DNA of 64,000 bases from Endobacterium cereale (lineage in GTDB: Bacteria; Pseudomonadota; Alphaproteobacteria; Rhizobiales; Rhizobiaceae): the NCBI RefSeq assembly GCF_009617585.1, contig NZ_WIXI01000049.1, positions 248,001 to 312,000 of the forward strand, in the 5' to 3' direction. Made by a program: the position numbers and the translations under genes. The notes under the pieces are model-generated. The model had not been told where the DNA came from. It ran no database searches and saw only the letters and a program-made list of their open reading frames with translations. Shown here piece after piece: positions 19,974 through 29,602 of the stretch (within the stretch, counting starts at the first letter, position 1; each line of letters opens with the position of its first letter).

Positions 19974-21076
19974 ACGGGCTGTGGCTCCGGAAGCCGGCTG
20001 GGGAGGATCGAGACATAGACGTCATCGATCTGCCTGACCATCCGGTCTGATGTGTAACATGCCAGAAAGCGCTTGCGTCCGATCTCGCCGAATTCCTCAA
20101 GGGTTTCGCGCGTCAGGCTTGCGAGGCAATCGCGCAGCGCATCGGGATCTTCGGACGGCACCAGCATGCCGTATTTGCCGTTTCCAAGAATTTCGACCAG
20201 CCCGCCGACGGCGGCAGCCACCACCGGTTTCTGCATCCGCATCGCCTCGATCGCCACCAGACCGAACCCTTCCCAACGGGAGGGGACCACCAGCACATCG
20301 CAGGCCTTCATCTGCGCATAGACGCCGTCGCGATCCATCCAGCCAAGCTGGGCGATATGATCGGGAAGCGTTTCCGGCATGTTTTCCTCACTGACGGCAA
20401 AACCGCCGACCAGACGAACGCTGAAGCGATTACCCAGTCCCTCGACGGCTTTCAGCAGAATATCCACGCCCTTCTGGTAATCGAACCGTCCGGCATAAAG
20501 AAGGCGGATGCGATCATCCTTCCATTCGGCCGATGGCACCGGCGGCACATTGCGGTCGATACCGCTTTCCACCAGCGTCACCTTGTCGGGCGACAGACCC
20601 AGCTCCATGGCGCGCCTGTATTCGTGCTTGGAGATGACAATGATGCTGTCGGCGGCATTGCCGAGCTTGCGCTCCATCATCTCGGCGAACCCGCGCACGT
20701 AACGTGCGCCCTGCATATCCACCGACCAGCCATGCGGGCAGAAGACGATACGGTAGTTGCGGCGCAGGCCAAGCACGCGCACGATGATGCCGGCCACTGA
20801 CGAATGGGCATGCACCACATCCGGCTGGAATGTGCTCACCGCCTGCAGGTAACGCTGCACCAGCAGGAAGGAGCCCAAGAGACGGGTCGGGCGCTTGAAG
20901 GTGAGGATCTGCGCGCCGCATTCGCGGATGGCCGGATCGATGAAATCGAAATGGGTCTCGGGCACCAGAAGCTGCACGTTCTCGCGCCCATAGGCTGCGA
21001 CCTGATGCGGGATCAGTTCTGCCAGATAGGAGCCGGTACCACCGATAATGCTTTCGCAGACGTGAAGTATCTTCAT
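19970..21076 (-). CDS. Glycosyltransferase family 4
   Basis: 368 residues. MKILHVCESIIGGTGSYLAE is the N-terminal strand and glycine loop of GT-B enzymes; VVHAHSSVAGIIVRVLGLRR and FCPHGWSVD follow. The donor domain has LLYAGRFDYQKGVDILLKAV and the E-x7-E motif in WEGFGLVAIEAMRMQKPVVA. Donor sugar unknown. The gene is translationally coupled to the polymerase gene downstream. Confidence 0.85.
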   Translation of the reverse strand: MKILHVCESIIGGTGSYLAELIPHQVAAYGRENVQLLVPETHFDFIDPAIRECGAQILTFKRPTRLLGSFLLVQRYLQAVSTFQPDVVHAHSSVAGIIVRVLGLRRNYRIVFCPHGWSVDMQGARYVRGFAEMMERKLGNAADSIIVISKHEYRRAMELGLSPDKVTLVESGIDRNVPPVPSAEWKDDRIRLLYAGRFDYQKGVDILLKAVEGLGNRFSVRLVGGFAVSEENMPETLPDHIAQLGWMDRDGVYAQMKACDVLVVPSRWEGFGLVAIEAMRMQKPVVAAAVGGLVEILGNGKYGMLVPSEDPDALRDCLASLTRETLEEFGEIGRKRFLACYTSDRMVRQIDDVYVSILPSRLPEPQPV

Positions 21077-21228
21077 GGTCTAGTTGCGCCAAACAAAACG
21101 AACGGGTTCCACGGCATGTTTTACCAGTGCCGATCGCCTGAATGGTCGCGCTTGCCGGTGCATCGCGACGCTGTTGGCTGCGTTGACGTGTTCCGACAAA
21201 CGAAATCCCCCCAAGGTTGATAATAGTC

Positions 21229-22056
21229 TTACGATCGCATGATCTTTTTAAGGCCGGGCGAGCGGATAAGTGGCAGCGAGAACCGACGGCCGAACATGAC
21301 CAGGCTTCTCAGGTGCGCACGGCCGGCAAAACTGAACGGGCTGGAAGCGCTCGACCGCTGATGGTCATGCACCAGCTGAGCGCCCGGATAGCAGATCACC
21401 TTCTTGCCGGCGCGCCATACGCGGGCGCACAGATCGACGTCTTCCATGTAAAGGAAATAGGCTTCGTCCATGCCGTCCAACTGCGCGTAGAGGTCGCTGC
21501 GGATGACGAAACCCGTGCCCATCACCCATTCGGCCTCGAACGGCTTTCCATCGCGCCAGGCCTCACGCATCAGATGATGATCGATACGGCCGGTAAACAT
21601 TTTGCCAAGCATGTTGACGCGACGCGCACCGATATCGAGGATCGAATAGAAGCGCCGTGCCGAATACTGGCGGCTGCGATCCGGATTGACGAGGTCGAGA
21701 CCGACCAGACCGATGCTCGGATCACGGTTCATGAGGTCCATCACCCGCGCAACGCTGTCGAACTCGAAATAGGTATCCGGGTTCAGCACCAGCAGGTAAT
21801 CCGCATTGGTGTGTTTGTAGCCTTCGTTGATACCAGCTCCGAAGCCGGCATTACGGTCGGAGGCGATCAGTCTGACGCCGATCGGCAGTTTGGCCCGCAA
21901 TACGGGCACGCTGTCGTCACCGGAAAGATTGTCGACGACGATGATCTCCTCCGGCTTGGCGACGGCTTGTGCGATCATCGATTCCACGCAACGGATAGTA
22001 AGACCAGCAGTGCGGAAATTGACGACAATGACGTTGAGAGGCGATTTGTTTGTCAT
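21229..22056 (-). CDS. Glycosyltransferase family 2, rhamnosyltransferase-like
   Basis: 275 residues from ATG at 22056, where MTNKSPLNVIVVNFRTAGLT begins at the GT-A fold; the frame extends to 22470 but that part is low-complexity and overlaps the neighbouring gene. GT2 motifs are visible: VVDNLSGDDS, ASDRNAGFGAGINEG, the metal-binding LVLNPDTYFE (DxD equivalent) and the acceptor ED in FLYMEDVDLCARVWRAG. The pattern is that of the WcaA/RfbF-like group that includes many rhamnosyltransferases, which fits the adjacent dTDP-rhamnose genes, though the donor is inferred. Confidence 0.83.
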   Translation of the reverse strand: MTNKSPLNVIVVNFRTAGLTIRCVESMIAQAVAKPEEIIVVDNLSGDDSVPVLRAKLPIGVRLIASDRNAGFGAGINEGYKHTNADYLLVLNPDTYFEFDSVARVMDLMNRDPSIGLVGLDLVNPDRSRQYSARRFYSILDIGARRVNMLGKMFTGRIDHHLMREAWRDGKPFEAEWVMGTGFVIRSDLYAQLDGMDEAYFLYMEDVDLCARVWRAGKKVICYPGAQLVHDHQRSSASSPFSFAGRAHLRSLVMFGRRFSLPLIRSPGLKKIMRS

Positions 22057-22159
22057 CTGTGACCCATGTGTTCGTGATGGGATGAAGTGCGCTGCGGCAA
22101 CGTTTGCAGGGTTGGCAGCTGAAGCATTCGGCGAAGATTTTTTGGTTTGAAAATCATGG

Positions 22160-23350
22160 TCATGCCTTCCCCGCTGCACCCGGTACAAAGCCGGTGGCAG
22201 TATTGAAGGCAGCGTCGGGATCGGCAGGGGTGTCGATCTCCAGCGCGCTGAAGAAAATATTCGCCTGCGCCACCGAACGGCGATGCATGGCGGCGATATG
22301 GGCACGTCCGGCCTCGGCAATCGCCTGACGGTTGGCGGCGAGATCAGTAATCGCGCTGTCGAGCAGTTCCGTATCCCTGTCGAGATCGAAGGACATGAGG
22401 CGGTCGGCAGTGCGCAGACGCTCAGGGATGCAGCCGGTCGAGGACGCAAGAATATCGCACCCGTAACCATAGGCTTCCAGAATGACCAGCGGATCCGCCT
22501 CGTCGATCAGGCGCGACGGCAGGGCGAACATGTCGAGACGCTGGTAAAACGCGTCCTTTGCGTCGTCATAAACGGGGCCGAGATACTCGGCGCGATACGG
22601 ATACTTTTGGCAGAATGCCAGGATTTCAGCTTTCAGGCTTTCATCGCGCACCGGGCCGGCCAGCACGAAGCGGAAATCGTCACGCTTGGCGAAGATGCGC
22701 TCGGCCAGCGCAATCAGATAATCCACGCCCTTTTCGCGGGTGAGAACGCTGAGGTGCCCCATCGTGATCGGGCCACTGCGAACCGCACCCGCCGGTTTTT
22801 CCTTAAAGAACAGATAGGCGTTCGGCAGTACAAAGCTGCGCGCTTTCAGTTCCGGGGTAAAATAGAGATCGGCATAACGGTCGCGCATCTTTTCCGACAG
22901 AAAGACGTGGCGCTGATAGGGACCGCTGACGGCCACCAGCGCACGCGCCGAACGGGTCGGGCCGAGATTGATCGGCCGGAACGAATGGTGGTGGATGAAA
23001 TGATCCAGCCGCTTGAGACGCAGCGCCGCAAGGCATCCCATGAACAGCCAAAGACCGTTCTGGCCGGGCGGCGAGGTATAGACGTGGTCCTTGCGCGGGA
23101 TGGAAAACAGGATGATCAGCGGCAGCACGAGGGCAGCCGCAATCTTTTCCGCGCCCGTTCCGCCAGTCGGCAAAACGGTCACCGGCGCATGTTTTTCGAA
23201 CTCGGCGACAATGTGGCGATTGTAATTCGTCTGGCCGTTCAGCGGCTGCGGCATCGGGCCGATCACCCAGATACGGCTGCGCCCGCCCCTGGCGGACTTT
23301 GCTGCACCGGCTGCTGAAAACAGCGATCGAACGAAGGAAAGAACCGACAT
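22160..23350 (-). CDS. Glycosyltransferase family 4-like protein
   Basis: 396 residues from ATG at 23350 (TAATG overlap with the stop of the glycosidase-like gene). After a short basic N-terminus comes SRIWVIGPMPQPLNGQTNYN, a GT-B acceptor-domain start with a glycine loop. The donor domain reads MGHLSVLTREKGVDYLIALA and DEADPLVILEAYGYGCDILA, where the usual E-x7-E is partly conserved. Donor unknown. The one-base overlap argues for cotranslation with the periplasmic glycosidase-like protein. Confidence 0.75.
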   Translation of the reverse strand: MSVLSFVRSLFSAAGAAKSARGGRSRIWVIGPMPQPLNGQTNYNRHIVAEFEKHAPVTVLPTGGTGAEKIAAALVLPLIILFSIPRKDHVYTSPPGQNGLWLFMGCLAALRLKRLDHFIHHHSFRPINLGPTRSARALVAVSGPYQRHVFLSEKMRDRYADLYFTPELKARSFVLPNAYLFFKEKPAGAVRSGPITMGHLSVLTREKGVDYLIALAERIFAKRDDFRFVLAGPVRDESLKAEILAFCQKYPYRAEYLGPVYDDAKDAFYQRLDMFALPSRLIDEADPLVILEAYGYGCDILASSTGCIPERLRTADRLMSFDLDRDTELLDSAITDLAANRQAIAEAGRAHIAAMHRRSVAQANIFFSALEIDTPADPDAAFNTATGFVPGAAGKA

Positions 23351-24738
23351 TATTTCTGCACCTCGCTCAATTCGATCGTGACCGCATCCTGCGTGGAAAA
23401 ATCGAGGACGACTGGCGCCGGGCCGATGCGGCCGGGTTCGGCCTTGGCGAGACCTTGCGCCTCGCACATGGCCTCTGCCTTCACCGGCTGCGTGGAAGAC
23501 GCGTAACCCGCCTTGACCCAGTCGCCCTTCGTCCACATGACGATTTTCTGGCCTTCGCCGGTGCTAAGCCGTGCGACAAACACATCCGGTTTCGGTTCGC
23601 GGATTTCGACGCTGTCCGCCGACTTCACCAGTTCGGCAGCGGCCCCCATGAAGCAGACAGCCGGTTTTGGCTCGTCCTCATAGGAAAAGAGGCCGTAATT
23701 GCTTTCACGCTCCACCGGGTCCGGCGAAATGTTCTTCAATTCGTGCATCCACACACCCTTGATGTAAGGGATTGCCGAGGAATGCAGGATGAACTGGGCG
23801 AAATTATAAGCGGATGTATTAAGCGGCATGCCACAATTGCCACGCGAGGTCGGCCAGCCGAACTCGGTGATATAAAGAGGCGTCTCCGTTCCACCGCGCA
23901 CCTGTTTCAAATCCGCCTGCAGTTTCTCGACCCGCTCGATCATCTCTTCCGCCGTGCGATCATGCGGATTGGCAGAGCACTGATTGTAGAGATGAACGGA
24001 CAGGCCGTCGGCGCCGTCCATCACACCATCGCGCACGATTGCCTTGGCCCAGCCCCAATCCTCATCGTCGCCAACGGCGCCAACAACGATCTTCGCTTTC
24101 GGGTTCACCCGCCGGATCTTTTCAACGGCCACCTTGGCGACGCGGACATAATGGCTGGCGGAGCGCGGATCGTTCTTCGATCCCTCGCCCATGATGCGCG
24201 GCTGCGGTTTGCCGGTGCCTATATACATGTTCCATTCGTTCCAGATCTCGTAGATCGGATCGTATGTCTGGGTCAGTTCGACGGCCTTGCCGACATAATC
24301 CTCGAACAGTTCGAGCGCTGAATCACTGATCGGCGGCACACCGCCTTTGACGCCGGAATTGGCAAGGCCAAGGTTGATCATCGGCGTGATGCCGGCCTGC
24401 GGCAGAAAATTCATCAGCCGGCCGGATTTCGCGAGGACCGGGCCGGAGGGCGGAAAATTGAACGACTGCCACGGCATGTAATCGCGATAGGAGGTCGCGC
24501 CGATCTGAGTGAGCTGATCGCGGACTTTGTGGGCATCCTTGTAGCCGAGAACGCGCACCGTACCGAAATGCGTGTTGGCGCCGATGATCGGAGCGACAAA
24601 GTCCTTGTTCGCAGGCTTTTCGAACGTCACCGACTGTGCCGACGCAGATGACGCGCAGGCGAACACGCCGAAGCAAGCACTGAGAAGCGCGGTGCGAAAA
24701 GCGGCTTTCCCAAAAGCCTTCTGGCCTGTCGTCTTCAT
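23350..24738 (-). CDS. Secreted clan-A glycosidase-like protein (paralogue of the 7062-8426 gene)
   Basis: 462 residues from ATG at 24738 (AGGAAGAACGAC upstream), with a signal peptide ending near SSASAQS. Clan-A catalytic signatures EIWNEWN (E168) and YITEFGWPT (E292) are intact. It aligns along its length with the 454-residue protein at 7062, including VGAVGDDEDWGWAKAIVRDG versus VGAVGVDSGWQWTKAIVDDG. Located inside the glycosyltransferase run, it probably acts in the periplasm on nascent or misassembled polymer, as ExoK/ExsH-like or Pel/Psl-cluster hydrolases do in other systems; this is inference. Confidence 0.77.
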   Translation of the reverse strand: MKTTGQKAFGKAAFRTALLSACFGVFACASSASAQSVTFEKPANKDFVAPIIGANTHFGTVRVLGYKDAHKVRDQLTQIGATSYRDYMPWQSFNFPPSGPVLAKSGRLMNFLPQAGITPMINLGLANSGVKGGVPPISDSALELFEDYVGKAVELTQTYDPIYEIWNEWNMYIGTGKPQPRIMGEGSKNDPRSASHYVRVAKVAVEKIRRVNPKAKIVVGAVGDDEDWGWAKAIVRDGVMDGADGLSVHLYNQCSANPHDRTAEEMIERVEKLQADLKQVRGGTETPLYITEFGWPTSRGNCGMPLNTSAYNFAQFILHSSAIPYIKGVWMHELKNISPDPVERESNYGLFSYEDEPKPAVCFMGAAAELVKSADSVEIREPKPDVFVARLSTGEGQKIVMWTKGDWVKAGYASSTQPVKAEAMCEAQGLAKAEPGRIGPAPVVLDFSTQDAVTIELSEVQK

Positions 24739-24818
24739 GTCGTTCTTCCTGCTTTTGCGCATTCTGTCAGGCCTTGAAACCAAGCCCTCATGCGACGCAT
24801 GGAATTCCACGAGTGGCC

Positions 24819-26045
24819 TCAAACGGCCACCCGCCCGTCAAAGTTCTGGATCTGATCGATGAATTCCAAATACCGTCCGCCAAGATAATCCTGGTCGAAC
24901 TCCCCTGCCTTGGATGCGGCATTGGCCTTGTATCGCTCCAGCTTTTCGCGATCGGCCAGCAGTTCTTCCAGCGCGGCGCGCCAAGCATTTTTATCGCCCG
25001 GCGGCACCAGAATGCCGTTCTCGTCATGCTGTACCAATTCCGGAATGCCGCCGACGCGGCTGCCGATCACCGGCACGCTCATGCCCAGTGCCTGAATGAC
25101 GACACCCGGCGAGTTTTCCATCCAGATAGATGGGATGCAGAGCACGTCGCTGCCGCCGATATTGTCGATAGCTGTCTGCAAGGGCACGTGGCCGGTGAAT
25201 TCGAGCCACTTGTGATGGCCGAACCGGGCTTGCAGCGCATCTGCATCCTGACCGGAGCCGACCACCTTGAAAGTGAACGGCCATTTTTCGGCCAGTTCCT
25301 CGGCAGCTTCCAGCAGGACGTCGACACCCTTGGCGGATTCCAGACGGCCGGCATAAACAAAACGCACGATATCGCTCGGCTCGCGCGCGACGGTCGGCGG
25401 CGGATATTTGTTGGCGTTCAAAATATGCGCCATCGGGTAATCGGCCAGCGGTTGAAACATCGCATTGCGCTCCAGGTTCGCCCGTGAGGGGGAACAGAAG
25501 CCGATGCGGCGCATGGCGCGAATGCCGCGACGCTTGTAACCGGCCGACATCTTGCACGGCCCGCACTGAGTCTCGCAGGTCTTGCCGTCCACGAACATCG
25601 TCAGCTTGACACAGGACAGCGCCATGTCGGGCATGACATACATGACAGGGATATCGCGTTTGCCCAGTTCCGGCAGGACGTTATGGCCGATGCCGGTGAT
25701 GTAATGCACGTTGCAGAAATCCGGCTTGAACTCGTCCAGAACCTTGGCAACCATCTTTGGATTGCGCGGATCGAGATGATCCTGCAGGTGCCAGAACGGT
25801 TTCTTGAATTTCGAGACGCCACGGCCCTGCTTAAAGATCGGGTAAGGCCTCGGCATGTAGAGCGCCCAGATCTTCATGCCGTCGACCATCTCGCCGTATT
25901 TCACCTCGTCCGGCGACTTGGCAGCCGTCAGTACGCCGATCTCGTGGCCCTGTTTCTGCAGCCAGGTTGTGAGGTTGAACGCCGAAATTTCCGCGCCGCC
26001 AAGGATGTTGGGCGGGAACATCGCCGAGATCACCAGAATACGCAT
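24819..26045 (-). CDS. Glycosyltransferase family 4 with cysteine-containing acceptor domain
   Basis: 408 residues. N-terminus MRILVISAMFPPNILGGAEI is a GT4 start. A cysteine cluster lies in the acceptor side (LSCVKLTMFVDGKTCETQCG then PC), comparable in position to the one in the 14149 protein. The donor domain shows FVYAGRLESAKGVDVLLEAA and IWMENSPGVVIQALGMSVPV, so the first Glu of the E-x7-E region is present and the second position is Gln here. Donor unknown. Confidence 0.83.
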   Translation of the reverse strand: MRILVISAMFPPNILGGAEISAFNLTTWLQKQGHEIGVLTAAKSPDEVKYGEMVDGMKIWALYMPRPYPIFKQGRGVSKFKKPFWHLQDHLDPRNPKMVAKVLDEFKPDFCNVHYITGIGHNVLPELGKRDIPVMYVMPDMALSCVKLTMFVDGKTCETQCGPCKMSAGYKRRGIRAMRRIGFCSPSRANLERNAMFQPLADYPMAHILNANKYPPPTVAREPSDIVRFVYAGRLESAKGVDVLLEAAEELAEKWPFTFKVVGSGQDADALQARFGHHKWLEFTGHVPLQTAIDNIGGSDVLCIPSIWMENSPGVVIQALGMSVPVIGSRVGGIPELVQHDENGILVPPGDKNAWRAALEELLADREKLERYKANAASKAGEFDQDYLGGRYLEFIDQIQNFDGRVAV

Positions 26046-26129
26046 TCACACCTCAAATGTTTGCCGGATTGCTTTTTGCCGGTCGGACCGCCCTCCTCCC
26101 AAAGGGCGAAATTCTCCAGGTTTCAGGTC

Positions 26130-27014
26130 TCAAAAACCCAGGTCGTATTTGGTCTTGGCGAGCTTCATCAGGTACTGGCCATAGGCGCTCTTGCCGAGCT
26201 TGACGGCGAGCTTTTCAAGCTGCGCGTCATCGATATGGCCCATGCGGAAGGCGACTTCTTCCGGGCAGGCGATCTTGAAGCCCTGACGTTTTTCCAGTGT
26301 AGCGACGAAATCGGCAGCATCGAGCAGGCTGTCCGGCGTGCCAGTATCGAGCCAGGCATAACCACGGCCCATCAGTTCCACCGAAAGCTGGCCGCGCTCG
26401 AGATAGATGCGGTTGACGTCGGTGATTTCAAGTTCGCCACGCGGCGAAGGCGCCAGGTTGGCGGCAATGTCGATGACCTGTTCGTCGTAGAAATAAAGAC
26501 CGGTGACCGCCCAGTTGCTCTTGGGCTGGGCTGGCTTTTCCTCGATCGACAGCGCCTTCATTTTGCCGTCGAACTCGACCACGCCATAACGCTCGGGATC
26601 GGTCACGTGGTAGGCGAAGACGCGCGCACCCTTGTCCGTACCGTCTTTCGGGCGCATCAGCTGCGGCAGGCCGTGACCGTAATAGATGTTGTCGCCGAGG
26701 ATCAGCGCCGACGGATTGGAGCCGACAAAATCCGCACCGATGATGAAGGCCTGCGCCAGACCGTCCGGGGTCGGCTGCACCGCATATTCGATCGAAATGC
26801 CCCATTGGCTGCCGTCGCCGAGCAGGCGCTTGAACGCCTCGTTGTCATGCGGCGTGGTGATGATCAGGATTTCCTTGATACCGGCCAGCATCAGCGTAGT
26901 CAGCGGATAATAGATCATCGGCTTGTCATAGACCGGCATCAGCTGCTTGGAGACGGCCATGGTGATCGGATAAAGCCGCGTGCCGGAGCCGCCGGCGAGA
27001 ATGATACCCTTCAT
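26130..27014 (-). CDS. rfbA: Glucose-1-phosphate thymidylyltransferase
   Basis: 294 residues from ATG at 27014, where [20 protein letters not shown] carries the G-x-G-T-R nucleotide-binding motif and the [20 protein letters not shown] continuation of RmlA. It makes dTDP-glucose from dTTP and glucose-1-phosphate, first step of dTDP-L-rhamnose synthesis. Further motifs: [12 protein letters not shown] and [17 protein letters not shown]. The order on the minus strand is rfbC, rfbB, rfbD, rfbA, all within 3.5 kb, and the glycosyltransferase genes continue downstream. Confidence 0.97.
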   Translation of the reverse strand: MKGIILAGGSGTRLYPITMAVSKQLMPVYDKPMIYYPLTTLMLAGIKEILIITTPHDNEAFKRLLGDGSQWGISIEYAVQPTPDGLAQAFIIGADFVGSNPSALILGDNIYYGHGLPQLMRPKDGTDKGARVFAYHVTDPERYGVVEFDGKMKALSIEEKPAQPKSNWAVTGLYFYDEQVIDIAANLAPSPRGELEITDVNRIYLERGQLSVELMGRGYAWLDTGTPDSLLDAADFVATLEKRQGFKIACPEEVAFRMGHIDDAQLEKLAVKLGKSAYGQYLMKLAKTKYDLGF

Positions 27015-27089
27015 GCTTTTTCCCTTACTGTCAGGCCCGCTTGCTTCGGGCACAAATGCGTCAGGCGCGAACCAAGTTCGCACCGATCG

Positions 27090-27971
27090 TTAGAGAAGGC
27101 GGTCGAGCACAACCTTGGTGGACTGCTTCCAGTCCGGCAGCACGATGCCGTAGGTTTTGGCGAGTTTTTCCGTCGACAGCCGCGAATTGGCAGGCCGCTT
27201 GGCCGGCGTCGGATACTCGTCCGTGGTGATGCGGCCGACAGAGACGGCCTTGCCGCTTTTCGCCTGCAGACCCGCAAAGATTTCCTCGGCGAAATCCGCC
27301 CAGGTGGCTTCGCCGCTGCCGGTCAGATGGAAGACACCCCGCAGGCTCGGATCGCTATCCGTCGCCAGACGTTTGGCGACCACGATCACCGCATCGGCGA
27401 TATCGAGTGCGCTGGTTGGCGTGCCGTGCTGGTCGGCCACGACATTCAAGGCATCGCGGGTTTCCGCCAGCCGCAACATCGTCTTCACGAAATTGGCCCC
27501 GAAGGGGGAATAGACCCAGGCGGTACGCAGGATGGCATGATTGGGCGTCGTCGCCGCAATCGCTTCCTCGCCCGCAAGCTTGCTCTGGCCGTAGACGGAG
27601 GCAGGACCGGTGGCATCGGTTTCCAGATAGACGCCGTTTTTGTCGCCGGGAAAGACGTAATCGGTCGACAGATGCACGACAGGAATGGAAAGCTCGTTGG
27701 CAATTTCGGCCAGCGCCTGCGGACCCTTGGCGTTGACGGCAAAGGCCAGTTCCGGTTCGCTTTCGGCCTTGTCGACCGCCGTATAGGCGGCCGCCGAGAC
27801 GATGGCATCCGGCTTCAGTTCGGCAAGCACCCGGCGGATCGATGCCGGATCGGCCAGATCCAGTTCCGGCCGGCCGACGGCGACGATTTCGACACCGGCC
27901 TGCTGCCCACGCTCGATCAGCGCGGTCACCACCTGCCCCTGTTTTCCTGTCACGGCAATCCGCATGCGCAT
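27090..27971 (-). CDS. rfbD: dTDP-4-dehydrorhamnose reductase
   Basis: 293 residues from ATG at 27971, overlapping the rfbB stop (ATGA). RmlD reduces dTDP-4-keto-L-rhamnose to dTDP-L-rhamnose. The NAD(P)-binding motif GKQGQV, LDLADPASIRRVL, the AAYTAVDKAESEPELAFAVN block, STDYVFPG and the YGQSKLAGE form of YxxxK are all present. Length matches the family. Confidence 0.96.
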   Translation of the reverse strand: MRMRIAVTGKQGQVVTALIERGQQAGVEIVAVGRPELDLADPASIRRVLAELKPDAIVSAAAYTAVDKAESEPELAFAVNAKGPQALAEIANELSIPVVHLSTDYVFPGDKNGVYLETDATGPASVYGQSKLAGEEAIAATTPNHAILRTAWVYSPFGANFVKTMLRLAETRDALNVVADQHGTPTSALDIADAVIVVAKRLATDSDPSLRGVFHLTGSGEATWADFAEEIFAGLQAKSGKAVSVGRITTDEYPTPAKRPANSRLSTEKLAKTYGIVLPDWKQSTKVVLDRLL

Positions 27972-29026
27972 CAACCCTTTTTCAGAACGCCGAGACGTTC
28001 GCCGGAATAGACGCCTTCGCGCAGCGGCTGCCACCACCATTCATTGTCGAGATACCAGCGCACGGTGCGCTCGATACCGCTGTCGAAATTCTCTTGCGCC
28101 TTCCAACCCAGTTCCGTTTCCAGTTTGGTGGCGTCGATGGCGTAACGCGCATCGTGGCCCGGACGGTCGGTGACATAGGTGATCAAATCCGCATGCGGCG
28201 TCGCCTTCGGACGCAACTCGTCCATCAGCGAGCAGATGCGCTTGACGACATCGATATTGCGACGCTCGTTGCGGCCGCCGACATTATATTTCTCGCCGAG
28301 ACGGCCGCGCGAGGCGATCAGGTCGAGCGCGCGTGCGTGATCCTCGACATAAAGCCAGTCGCGGATGTTGACGCCCTCGCCATAGATCGGCAACGGCTTG
28401 CCATCCATGGCGTTCAGAATGATCAGCGGGATCAGCTTTTCCGGGAAATGATAGGGCCCGTAATTGTTGGAGCAGTTCGACACCACGACCGGCAGGCCAT
28501 AGGTGCGGTGCCAGGCGATCGCCAGATGGTCACTCGCGGCTTTCGAAGCGGAGTATGGAGACGATGGATCGTAAGCCGTGACTTCCTCAAACAGGCCTTC
28601 GTCACCCAGCGAGCCATAAACCTCGTCGGTCGAAACATGCAGAAAGCGGAAGGCTTCCTTGCGGGCCGGCGAAAGGTCGTTCCAGTAATGACGCGCCGCC
28701 TCCAGCAGCGAAAACGTGCCCATGACATTGGTCTGCACGAAATCGGCAGCACCGCTGATCGAACGGTCGACATGGCTTTCCGCCGCCAGATGCATGATCC
28801 GGTCAGGCTTGAACGAATTCATCGCCTCCGACATCTTTTGCAGATCGCAGATATCGGCCTGCAGGAACTGGTAGTTCGAGGCGCCCTCGATCTCCGTGAG
28901 CGACGCGAGATTGCCGGCATAGGTCAGTTTATCGACATTGAGCACTTCGGCGCCGACATTTTTGACGAGATGGCGCACGAGGGCCGAGCCTATAAAACCT
29001 GCACCACCGGTAACGAGAATACGCAT
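27971..29026 (-). CDS. rfbB: dTDP-glucose 4,6-dehydratase
   Basis: 351 residues. NAD-binding [41 protein letters not shown], the catalytic STDEVYGSL (Asp-Glu pair) and [11 protein letters not shown] (YxxxK) are all conserved, as is [19 protein letters not shown]. The product is dTDP-4-keto-6-deoxyglucose. It lies 18 bp after rfbC and overlaps rfbD. Confidence 0.97.
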   Translation of the reverse strand: MRILVTGGAGFIGSALVRHLVKNVGAEVLNVDKLTYAGNLASLTEIEGASNYQFLQADICDLQKMSEAMNSFKPDRIMHLAAESHVDRSISGAADFVQTNVMGTFSLLEAARHYWNDLSPARKEAFRFLHVSTDEVYGSLGDEGLFEEVTAYDPSSPYSASKAASDHLAIAWHRTYGLPVVVSNCSNNYGPYHFPEKLIPLIILNAMDGKPLPIYGEGVNIRDWLYVEDHARALDLIASRGRLGEKYNVGGRNERRNIDVVKRICSLMDELRPKATPHADLITYVTDRPGHDARYAIDATKLETELGWKAQENFDSGIERTVRWYLDNEWWWQPLREGVYSGERLGVLKKG

Positions 29027-29044
29027 GGGTCTACTCCGTGCTCA

Positions 29045-29602
29045 TCAATATTGGAAAGAAGGCGGCAGATCCGCCAGCTTCGGCTGCTTCATATCCTTGT
29101 CGGACAGGATCGCATTGTCGAGCAGCAACGGCCATTCGATGCCGATTTCCGGATCATTCCACAGAAGACCGCGATCGTTTTCCGCGCTATAGGGCGCCGT
29201 CACCTTGTAGAAGATGACACTGTCCGGCTCGAGCGTGGCAAAACCATGGGCAAAACCGGCCGGAACCCAAAGCTGCTCACCGTTTGCCTTGGAAAGCTCA
29301 GCACCATACCATTGCCCATAGGTCGGGGAACCGACGCGAATATCGACGACGACATCAAAAATGCTGCCGGCAAGGCAGCGAACCAGCTTGCCCTGGGCAA
29401 ACGGTTCCAGCTGGAAATGCAGGCCGCGCACCGTACCGACAGCTGCCGACAGCGATTCATTTTCCTGCACGAAATCCACATCCGCGACATTTTCGCGGAA
29501 CCAGCCATCCTTGAAAACCTCCGCAAAATACCCGCGGTGATCGCCCAGTCGTGTCGGAATAATCTTGGCCAGTCCGGCCAGCGGCAATCGTTCGATCTTC
29601 AT
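29045..29602 (-). CDS. rfbC: dTDP-4-dehydrorhamnose 3,5-epimerase
   Basis: 185 residues from ATG at 29602; the frame to 29650 is not conserved. Cupin-fold RmlC: DHRGYFAEVFKDGWFRE, QENESLSAAVGTVRGLHFQL with the catalytic His in RGLHFQ, VRCLAGSIFDVVVDIRVGSP and the GFAHGFATLE block are present. First gene of the long minus-strand unit that reaches 18615 and faces a 689-bp intergenic region. Confidence 0.96.
   Translation of the reverse strand: MKIERLPLAGLAKIIPTRLGDHRGYFAEVFKDGWFRENVADVDFVQENESLSAAVGTVRGLHFQLEPFAQGKLVRCLAGSIFDVVVDIRVGSPTYGQWYGAELSKANGEQLWVPAGFAHGFATLEPDSVIFYKVTAPYSAENDRGLLWNDPEIGIEWPLLLDNAILSDKDMKQPKLADLPPSFQY

Noticed and set aside
21217-24321. Plus-strand frames of 281, 344 and 340 codons over the glycosyltransferase run
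   Set aside because: Shadows of minus-strand glycosyltransferase and glycosidase genes that have intact motifs.
25683-28010. 775-codon plus-strand frame opposite rfbA, rfbD and a glycosyltransferase
   Set aside because: Antisense shadow spanning three well-recognised minus-strand genes; no recognisable domain.
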